Origin: DUOJ01 sp041676265
GTDB taxonomy: Bacteria > Spirochaetota > Spirochaetia > Sphaerochaetales > Sphaerochaetaceae
Length of the DNA: 33,767 nt
Direction: 5' to 3'
Assembly: GCA_041676265.1 (NCBI GenBank)
Contig: JBAYSE010000001.1
Coordinates: 1 to 33,767, forward strand
The notes beneath the pieces are model-generated. The model ran no database searches and had not been told where the DNA came from. It was given only the letters and a program-made list of their open reading frames with translations. Below, piece by piece: positions 6,317 through 13,071 of this stretch. How positions within the stretch are numbered: position 1 is the first letter of the stretch; each line of letters begins with the position of its first letter. Position numbers and translations under genes: made by a program.

Positions 6317-7909
6317 ATGGAAGATAATAATACAAAATCAAGACAACGTCCTGTTATGCTCCAAATGCAAAATATTACCAAATACTTTCCAGGAGTTTGT
6401 GCTCTGGATGATGTAAATCTAAATGTGTTTCGCGGAGACATTCATTCAATATGTGGCGAAAATGGGGCAGGAAAATCAACATTGATGAATATCCTGTCTG
6501 GAGTGCATCCGCATGGCTCTTATGAGGGAAAAATTATATTTGATGGAAATGAAGTTGTTTTCAAAAACATCAAGGAATCAGAAAAAGTCGGCATTGTGAT
6601 TATCCATCAAGAACTTACTATGATCCCTGAGCTTTCCATTACTGAAAATATTTTCTTAGGAAATGAAGTGGTGAAAAAAGGGCTTATCGACTGGGACACC
6701 GCTAGACGTAACACAGTCGAATTGCTTGCCCGTGTAGGTTTGAACGCCTCTCCAGATACATTGGTAAAGAATTTGGGTGTAGGTCAGCAACAGTTGGTAG
6801 AAATAGCGAAGGCGTTTGCTAAAAACGTAAAATTGTTAATTCTTGATGAACCGACTTCAGCCCTAAACGAAGCGGATACTACAAATTTAATGAAACTCAT
6901 GCTAGAGCTGAAGAGCAAGGATATCACTTGCATCATGATATCGCACAAGTTGAATGATATTGCTAGGATATCAGATGCCGTCACCGTGATTCGTGATGGG
7001 TGTACCGTTGAAACGTACCCTGTTGAAGCAGGTAATGTTGATCAAGATCGTATTATATGTTCCATGGTTGGGCGTCCCTTGGAAAACCGCTACCCTTCTC
7101 ACGAATCCAATATTGGAGAGACTATCTTTGAAGTTTCAAATTGGTGTGTAGAAGATCCTGAGATACCAGGAATGTATGCATGCTATAACAACAACTTCTT
7201 TGTCAGATCTGGAGAGATTGTTGGTTTTGCGGGCCTTATGGGTGCCGGAAGAACCGAATTGATGAAATCGATCTTTGGTCGCACCTATGGGAATTACCTC
7301 GGTGGAACCATAAAAATTAGAGGGAAAGAAGTTCAGATCAAAGACGTTAATACCGCTATTAAACATGGCATCGCCTACATACCTGAGGATCGCAAGGTAT
7401 ATGGTCTCAATTTGCTCGACACTATCCGTAAGACCATAGTTTCAGCAAACCTAGGTTCAATTTTACGTCGACGCTTGCTTGATTTGGATGAAGAATTTCA
7501 GGTAGCTAAAAAGTACTGCAAAATGTTGACCGTTAAAACATCTGGGGTTGATTCAAGAGTTACTACCCTTTCTGGTGGAAATCAACAGAAGGTTGTCGTG
7601 GCTAAATGGATGTTTACAGAGCCTGATATTCTGATTCTAGATGAGCCTACACGGGGAATTGATGTTGGTGCCAAATATGAAATTTATCGCCTTGTGCATA
7701 AGCTTGCAGACCAAGGGAAAGCTATAATATTCGTCTCTTCCGAATTGCCTGAATTACTGGGTATGTCGGACAGAATTTACACGATCTTCGAAGGACATAT
7801 TACAGGGGTACTTAATCGAGAAGATGCCGATCAGGTGAAACTTATGAGAATGATGATAAGTACTTCCACATCGAACTCTGAAACTAAAAATAAAGGAATT
7901 GCTTTATGA
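6317..7909 (+). CDS. GguA/MmsA-type sugar ABC transporter ATPase (two ATPase domains)
   Basis: This cytoplasmic ATPase energises monosaccharide import and has the duplicated architecture of the CUT2 family. Domain 1 has Walker A 'GENGAGKST' (residues 47-55), signature 'LGVGQQQLVEIAKAF' and Walker B 'LLILDEPTSAL'. Domain 2 has the degenerate Walker A usual for this family ('GLMGAGRTEL'), signature 'LSGGNQQKVVVAKW' and Walker B 'DILILDEPTRG'. The ATG at 6317 is chosen over a GTG at 6275, which lacks a ribosome-binding site and would add an atypical leader; AAGG lies near 6308. The resulting 530 residues fit the family. Its stop overlaps the permease start by 4 bases (ATGA), showing tight coupling. 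Confidence 0.9.
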   Translation: MEDNNTKSRQRPVMLQMQNITKYFPGVCALDDVNLNVFRGDIHSICGENGAGKSTLMNILSGVHPHGSYEGKIIFDGNEVVFKNIKESEKVGIVIIHQELTMIPELSITENIFLGNEVVKKGLIDWDTARRNTVELLARVGLNASPDTLVKNLGVGQQQLVEIAKAFAKNVKLLILDEPTSALNEADTTNLMKLMLELKSKDITCIMISHKLNDIARISDAVTVIRDGCTVETYPVEAGNVDQDRIICSMVGRPLENRYPSHESNIGETIFEVSNWCVEDPEIPGMYACYNNNFFVRSGEIVGFAGLMGAGRTELMKSIFGRTYGNYLGGTIKIRGKEVQIKDVNTAIKHGIAYIPEDRKVYGLNLLDTIRKTIVSANLGSILRRRLLDLDEEFQVAKKYCKMLTVKTSGVDSRVTTLSGGNQQKVVVAKWMFTEPDILILDEPTRGIDVGAKYEIYRLVHKLADQGKAIIFVSSELPELLGMSDRIYTIFEGHITGVLNREDADQVKLMRMMISTSTSNSETKNKGIAL

Positions 7910-9153
7910 AAACCATTAGGGAAATATTTGGCACTGAAATCCGTCAATACACTATGGTGATTGCATTAACTGTACTTATACTAGTCTTTAATATTGCGAC
8001 TAATGGGAAGGTTGTCACCCCTGCAAATTTTCAAAATCTGATCTCTGGAAACGCCTATGTCTTGATTTTAGCGATCGGCATGGTGATGGTAATCGTCATT
8101 GGGCAGATTGATTTGTCTGTTGGATCGGTAGCTGGATTTTCAGGAATGATATTAGCTCTAACTGCGCGAAATTTTAATTTGCCGACGTGGGTTGCCGTAA
8201 TCATTGGTCTTAGTGTCGGTGTTTTGATTGGAGCATGGCAGGGTTTTTGGCTGTCAAAATTCAATATTCCTGGATTTATAACAACATTAGGTGGATGGAT
8301 GATATTCCGTGGTGGTGTTATTTGGATTTCAGGATCCATATCTGTACCAGTTCCAGAAGGGCTTAAGTATATTGGCGCCGGTTATCTACCAGAATGGGGT
8401 CCAGCATTCACAGGTTTGAATAATTCAACATTGTTACTTGGATTATTGGCAATTGGAGCATTTGCTTGGTCAAAAATTTGGAAACGCAACCATACAGCTA
8501 AATTGTACGGCATTAAAGATGCCCTCTGGCCGGTTATAGTTCGAATAGTACTTATAAGTGTTGTTATCGGGTACCTGACGTGGCTTTTTGGTTCAGGCCG
8601 TACCGGTACATCTTTCCCCGTCCCTGGCCTTATACTCGTTGTCTTGGTAATCATTTATCACACAATAACCCAACGAACAACATTTGGCCGCCATATATAC
8701 GCAGTTGGTGGAAACAAGCGGTCCGCTGAATTATCGGGTGTGAATGTAAAGCGAACATATTTCCTCACGATGTTGAATATGTCTTTTTTAGCTGCTTTAG
8801 CGGGAATCATGTTTGTAGGCAGGTCAACGGCCGCGGGACCCTCTGATGGGACAGGATGGGAATTGGATGCAATTGCGTCAGTCTTTATCGGTGGTGCGGC
8901 AGTTTCCGGTGGTGTTGGTACTGTCCTGAATACGATTGTTGGTGGTTTGATGATAGCGGTCCTTAACAATGGACTCATGCTTATGGGAGTTGGAGCGGAC
9001 CAGACTCAGGTCATTAAAGGGTTGGTTCTTTTAGCTGCAGTTGTGTTTGATGTGTACAACAAGGAACATGGTCATGCTTCTATTTTTAGACGCTTGTTGC
9101 CGAAAAAGGAATCGGAAAAAGAAGATAGTCAACAAATTGCCAGTAGTTCCTAA
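7906..9153 (+). CDS. GguB/MmsB-type sugar ABC transporter permease
   Basis: This is the integral membrane subunit of the monosaccharide importer. It is largely hydrophobic, with about ten predicted membrane segments, such as the stretches starting 'YTMVIALTVLILVF', 'ILAIGMVMVIVIG', 'VAVIIGLSVGVLIG' and 'FLAALAGIMFVG'. Family motifs include 'IGQIDLSVGSVAGFSGM', 'NIPGFITTLGGWMIFRG' and 'GGNKRSAELSGVNVKR'. The 415-residue length, with an insert in the middle (about residues 155-240), fits the GguB subgroup better than the shorter RbsC or XylH types. It probably dimerises and pairs with the upstream ATPase. The start codon overlaps the ATPase stop. Its charged C-terminal tail ('KKESEKEDSQQ') faces the cytoplasm by the usual rule. 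Confidence 0.9.
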   Translation: MKTIREIFGTEIRQYTMVIALTVLILVFNIATNGKVVTPANFQNLISGNAYVLILAIGMVMVIVIGQIDLSVGSVAGFSGMILALTARNFNLPTWVAVIIGLSVGVLIGAWQGFWLSKFNIPGFITTLGGWMIFRGGVIWISGSISVPVPEGLKYIGAGYLPEWGPAFTGLNNSTLLLGLLAIGAFAWSKIWKRNHTAKLYGIKDALWPVIVRIVLISVVIGYLTWLFGSGRTGTSFPVPGLILVVLVIIYHTITQRTTFGRHIYAVGGNKRSAELSGVNVKRTYFLTMLNMSFLAALAGIMFVGRSTAAGPSDGTGWELDAIASVFIGGAAVSGGVGTVLNTIVGGLMIAVLNNGLMLMGVGADQTQVIKGLVLLAAVVFDVYNKEHGHASIFRRLLPKKESEKEDSQQIASSS

Positions 9154-9349
9154 TAATACTCTAGCTCTCACATCGCACTAGATTGTGGTAATTATCTTGG
9201 CTGTGCGTGTTGCGGTTTGTATTGCCTATTTCTCTGCGTTAGCCGGCGACTTACGGGAAGAGTTCATAGCCAGAACCAGCTAGGTATTTTCAGGCTTATA
9301 TATCATCTTTCTTTGATTCCAGTAAGCAATCAAAAATCAAACGTTTTTT

Positions 9350-9358
9350 GGGGGGGGG
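9350..9358 (+). repeat. Nine-G homopolymer tract
   Basis: Nine G residues directly follow six T residues, 171 bases before the GRE start and about 80 bases upstream of the predicted -35 box. G-tracts of this length are prone to slipped-strand length change, and spirochaetes use such tracts upstream of surface-protein genes for phase variation. An effect here is speculative because the tract is outside the core promoter. Confidence 0.7.
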
Positions 9359-9439
9359 CATGTATATGAAAGGGTTCAAAATATGAATTCATAAAAATGC
9401 AAAACAACTTAAATTAGTGCAAAATAGTGTTATATATAA

Positions 9440-9467
9440 TTGAATTTAATTGGAAATATGTTACAAT
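9440..9467 (+). promoter_or_regulatory. Promoter of the glycyl radical enzyme operon
   Basis: TTGAAT (9440-9445), 16-bp spacer and TACAAT (9462-9467) lie about 60 bases before the ATG. The AGTGCAAAATA motif ends 14 bases upstream of the -35 box, where an activator would normally bind. The 8-mer AAATATGT found at the importer palindrome also occurs here at 9456-9463. Confidence 0.55.
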
Positions 9468-9528
9468 GACCTAGGAATTGGGAAAATAATTTATAATTTG
9501 TCGGATTACATATTTAGGAGAATACAAG

Positions 9529-11814
9529 ATGAACAAAAGACTTGATTTCCTTAAGAAACAGTTATTCAGCGATTTTTTCAAAAAGAAGGATTGGTGGGGA
9601 GATGATTTGTCGATTTTCGATGATAATCCTGACTTGGTTACTGAGCCAATTATATATAGAAAAGCTGTTGCTTTTGAAAAAGTATGCAAAGAGATGCCCC
9701 TTGATTTAAAACCTCAGGAGCTCATCGTAGGTGTTCCCACAATGTCATCCGTAGGTTTTGGTCATACTTTTCCCAAGTATGAGACTGACGAAGAAGCTGA
9801 TAAATTCGAAAAACTTTCCTTGAATAGAAAATCAGTTTGGGGACACCATATGCCCTATTATCCCAAAATCTTGCAGATTGGAATTGATGGCGTGATACAA
9901 GAAGTAAAGGCCGCGCGGGATGCTTTGGCTGGCTCAGATCTAAAAAAAGATGATTTTTATAGGTCGGTTCTCTATACACTGGAATCGGCTAAACTTGTTC
10001 CCCAACGATATGTAACGTTTCTCGAGAATGAAATTAAGGATGAAGCAAATCCGGAAAGAAAGCAAGAATTAGAGCAAATTATCGATATATGTAAAAAAGT
10101 CCCGGCGGGACCTGCGGAAAGCTTTCAGGAAGCACTCCAGAGTGTTTGGTTCATACATCTGATTCTCCATAGTACGCTTTCTTATACCCCTCTTGGCAGA
10201 GTGGATCAGTATTTATGGCCCTATTATAAAGCTGATATTGATTCAGGCGCTATAACCAAAGAATATGCTAGAGAATTGCTTGGATCCTTTTTTATTAAAT
10301 TTAATGAGAGAACTCAATTTTTACAGGAGCACATGGAGAATCACCTTACAGACTATGACTGGTCTCAAGGTGGTGGCAAAAATGAATCTGCTGCGCACTT
10401 CAATATGGAAAATGATGCAGATTATACATATGGGCAGTCTGCTAATCACTGGCTCCAAAGTGCAACAGTCGGTGGATATGGCCCTGATGGTAAAGATGCG
10501 ACCAATGAATTGAGCGAAATGATTCTTGAGGTGATCAATTATCTTGAGTTGATTTCGCCTATGCTCACAGCTCGAGTTCATTCTGAATCTCCAGAAAGTT
10601 ATCTCACGGTAATTGCGGAAGAACTTACTAAGGGTGGAGCCCAACCAACCATATTCAACGATGAGGTAATACTTAAAGGGATGATTGAACGACTCAAGAT
10701 TCCCAAGGAAGATGCACTCGATTATTCATCCGATGGATGTTGGGAAGTTCTTGTCTATGGAAAAACTGAATATAATTATGGCCACATTGAAGTTCTTCCT
10801 GCAATGGAGGCTCTCATAAATAATGGAAAATCCTTGGTAACAGGCCATAAATTAGGAATTGATATTGGGGATGGCATCAAAGAGCTTGATACCTTTGACG
10901 CGTTCTTCAAAGCTTATATGGACCAGATAAAATACAGGGTCGATAGCGCTTTACGGAATAAGCTTGAATATTATGACTATGTCCATCAGATTGCACCTGA
11001 GCCATTTTTATCAGCCTTTGTTCCTGATTGCATCAGCAAAGGTTTGGATCTAACGAACAAGGGCGCCCGATACAGAATGTATGCTCTTTTTCCAACAGGA
11101 TTGTCACATGCTATAGACTCTTTGAATGCTGTGCGGGATGTTGTGTATGAGAAGCAAATGGTTGATTTGCCTACTTTCATCGATGCCGTCAAGAAGAATT
11201 GGGAAGGATACGAGGAGCTACGCCAGTATTGTTTTAACAAGACTCCCAAATATGGTAATGATACGGAGAAAGGCGATGACCTAATGGTGAGATTCTTGGA
11301 TGATTTCTGTAAATATACCGACTACTGGAATAGCCAGATTGACTGGATGCACATCACTGCAGGAGTCTCAACGTTCGAAAACTTCCCCCGTTTCGGGAAT
11401 AATGCATGGGCTTCTTTCGATGGACGCTTTGCCAGAGAAACTGTTTCAAGTAATTACTCTCCTTCTTTTGGACAAGATAAAAATGGGCCGACTGCAGTTG
11501 TCCTATCTTCAATAAAATTTGATCTTTCACGATTGGACAACGGATGTCCCATTGATATGCGTATAAGTTTTAACAAAGGAACCAAAGAGGAGAATGCCAG
11601 TCTACTGAAGAATTTCATAAAAGGGTTCATTCAAGTGGGCGGTAATATCGTTACCATTACGAGGGTTGATTTAGAAACTTTGAGGAAAGCACAGAAAGAA
11701 CCCGAGAAATACCTCTCTCTTAGAGTAAGATTGGGTGGATTAACAGTGTATTTCGTCCAGCTGGTCAAGAAACAGCAGGATGAATATATGCGTCGTACAC
11801 AACATGCAATGTAA
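9529..11814 (+). CDS. Glycyl radical enzyme of unknown substrate (pyruvate formate-lyase family, dehydratase/lyase-like)
   Basis: An oxygen-sensitive radical enzyme that needs a partner activase to place a radical on a C-terminal glycine. Family landmarks are clear. 'TPLGRVDQYLWPYYKADI' is near residue 220. 'VGGYGPDGKDATNELSEMILE' lies around 320-340, followed by 'MLTARVH'. The active site is 'DGCWEVLVYG' with Cys404 and Glu406. The glycyl loop is 'VRLGGLTVYF' with Gly737 the likely radical site, 25 residues from the end. The Cys-x-Glu arrangement is typical of dehydratase and lyase members and unlike the Cys-Cys of true pyruvate formate-lyase. Both Trp405 and the RLGGLT loop (usual RVxGYx) are atypical. 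Length 761 is a little short for the family. The ATG has 'TTAGGAG' upstream. The activase gene follows after 23 bases. The substrate is unknown; the neighbouring importer suggests a sugar-like one. Confidence 0.9.
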   Translation: MNKRLDFLKKQLFSDFFKKKDWWGDDLSIFDDNPDLVTEPIIYRKAVAFEKVCKEMPLDLKPQELIVGVPTMSSVGFGHTFPKYETDEEADKFEKLSLNRKSVWGHHMPYYPKILQIGIDGVIQEVKAARDALAGSDLKKDDFYRSVLYTLESAKLVPQRYVTFLENEIKDEANPERKQELEQIIDICKKVPAGPAESFQEALQSVWFIHLILHSTLSYTPLGRVDQYLWPYYKADIDSGAITKEYARELLGSFFIKFNERTQFLQEHMENHLTDYDWSQGGGKNESAAHFNMENDADYTYGQSANHWLQSATVGGYGPDGKDATNELSEMILEVINYLELISPMLTARVHSESPESYLTVIAEELTKGGAQPTIFNDEVILKGMIERLKIPKEDALDYSSDGCWEVLVYGKTEYNYGHIEVLPAMEALINNGKSLVTGHKLGIDIGDGIKELDTFDAFFKAYMDQIKYRVDSALRNKLEYYDYVHQIAPEPFLSAFVPDCISKGLDLTNKGARYRMYALFPTGLSHAIDSLNAVRDVVYEKQMVDLPTFIDAVKKNWEGYEELRQYCFNKTPKYGNDTEKGDDLMVRFLDDFCKYTDYWNSQIDWMHITAGVSTFENFPRFGNNAWASFDGRFARETVSSNYSPSFGQDKNGPTAVVLSSIKFDLSRLDNGCPIDMRISFNKGTKEENASLLKNFIKGFIQVGGNIVTITRVDLETLRKAQKEPEKYLSLRVRLGGLTVYFVQLVKKQQDEYMRRTQHAM

Positions 11815-11837
11815 GTCTTCAGGAAAGGAAAAATTAA

Positions 11838-12758
11838 GTGACTAAACCCGATCTTGCGTTGAAAGGAATAGTATTTGATTTTCAACGATTCAGTACTCAT
11901 GATGGTCCTGGTATTCGTAGTATGGTTTTTTTAAAGGGATGCCCATTGCATTGTCCTTGGTGTGCGAACCCCGAATCCCAGAAGCTTGAGCCCCAGTTGG
12001 GGTTTTTTAAGAATAAATGCAGCGGTTGCAATGCATGTACCAATGTCTGCCCACAAGGTGAATATTTTCTGGAGCATGGGGACATTGATTGGGAAACTTG
12101 CATCAGTTGCTTCAAATGTGTAGATGTCTGCGTGTATGATGCACGGAAAGCTTACGGACAGTATCTATCAGTTGAAGAGGTGCTTAAAGAATTACTCAAA
12201 GATAAGCCATTTTTTAAAACTTCAGGTGGGGGGATAACTATAAGTGGAGGTGATGCCACTTTGCAGCATGAATTCACGTATAATATACTTCTGGCGTGTA
12301 GAGAGCAGAATGTGCATACAGCGGTTGAAACAAGTGGGTATGCCTCGAAAAAGATATGTAAAAAAATCGCTGAGCAAACTGATCTCTTGCTCTATGATAT
12401 CAAACATATGGATCCTGTCATTCACCAGAATACGATAGGTGTCTCTAATGAGATAATTCTTGAGAATGCGATTATGTCTGCTGAAATTGCTCCTGAAATG
12501 ATAATTAGATTCCCTTTGATTCCCGGCTTTAATGATACTGCTAAAAACATGACTGAAATGGGAGCATTTATCTCTAAGAAGCTTCCCAAGGTCCAACAAG
12601 TTGACATTCTGCCTTACCATTCAATGGGTGAGTCAAAGTGTATTGCTATCGGGAAAGAATATGGGTATCCCCAAGGAACGGATGTTACCAAAGAGAAAGA
12701 ACATGAAGCGCGACAGATTCTTGAGGAATTTGGATTGAGAGTTAGTATCGGCGGTTGA
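11838..12758 (+). CDS. Glycyl radical enzyme activating enzyme (radical SAM, with two extra 4Fe-4S clusters)
   Basis: This protein uses S-adenosylmethionine and a [4Fe-4S] cluster to abstract hydrogen from the glycine of the partner GRE. The radical SAM motif CxxxCxxC is 'CPLHCPWC' with Cys35, Cys39 and Cys42. A ferredoxin-like insert holds two complete CxxCxxCxxxC sets (Cys61, 64, 67, 71 and Cys88, 91, 94, 98), as in activases of dehydratase-type and decarboxylase-type GREs and unlike PflA, which lacks the insert. Also seen are the 'STHDGPGIRSMVFLKGC' lead-in, 'SGGGITISGGDA' (SAM-binding GGE-like segment) and 'DILPYHSMGESK'. The start is GTG with AGGAAAGGA upstream. It forms an operon with the GRE and is dedicated to it. 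Anaerobic expression is expected. Confidence 0.93.
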   Translation: MTKPDLALKGIVFDFQRFSTHDGPGIRSMVFLKGCPLHCPWCANPESQKLEPQLGFFKNKCSGCNACTNVCPQGEYFLEHGDIDWETCISCFKCVDVCVYDARKAYGQYLSVEEVLKELLKDKPFFKTSGGGITISGGDATLQHEFTYNILLACREQNVHTAVETSGYASKKICKKIAEQTDLLLYDIKHMDPVIHQNTIGVSNEIILENAIMSAEIAPEMIIRFPLIPGFNDTAKNMTEMGAFISKKLPKVQQVDILPYHSMGESKCIAIGKEYGYPQGTDVTKEKEHEARQILEEFGLRVSIGG

Positions 12759-13071
12759 TTATCAGGATGGAGACGTCACAATATTTGCGCCATGCTCTTC
12801 ATTAGCTGCCACACAAACTGCTTTAGAGGTAGTGAGGATTTAACACTTTTTGCAGACTAGACTTTGCTTCGCAGTTCTTTTTTCATGACAACCCGCAACA
12901 CCCTTTCACCGTCCTGTTATTACCCATACAGGGCAAACAAAAAAAAGATATTTTTCGCGTTTGTAGGTAGCTGCTCTACTGAACATTTATTAAATTTTCA
13001 TTAGGTAAACTGCGTAACTATGGTTACACAGGGTAATGAATTAGAGTGTAGGGGGAAGTAGAGGGGTTGAG
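12759..13071. other. 313-base gap after the activase gene
   Basis: No gene is seen. There are T-rich and A-rich runs (for example a T6 run near 12883 and an A8 run near 12940) and a small inverted repeat, GTAAC/GTTAC, near 13014-13027. No strong intrinsic terminator or sigma-70 promoter can be placed with confidence. The AGAGGGG just before 13072 is the lipoprotein ribosome-binding site. Confidence 0.4.

Larger units (their letters stand above)
9154..9528. other. 375-base gap between the importer and radical-enzyme genes
   Basis: No gene or clear intrinsic terminator is seen. The right half is regulatory in character. It has a T6-G9 tract (9344-9358), a 12-bp palindrome TATGAATTCATA (9382-9393), an AGTGCAAAATA motif (9416-9426) shared with the deoR-importer gap, and a promoter at 9440-9467. 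The radical enzyme is therefore probably transcribed from its own promoter as well as, or instead of, by readthrough. Confidence 0.6.

Noticed and set aside
9344..9358. CRISPR or other repeat array near the G-tract
   Set aside because: No repeated unit with regular spacers is present; the tract is a single homopolymer.
9529..11814. True pyruvate formate-lyase
   Set aside because: It lacks the adjacent Cys-Cys of PFL and has Cys-x-Glu, and its activase carries the ferredoxin insert absent from PflA.
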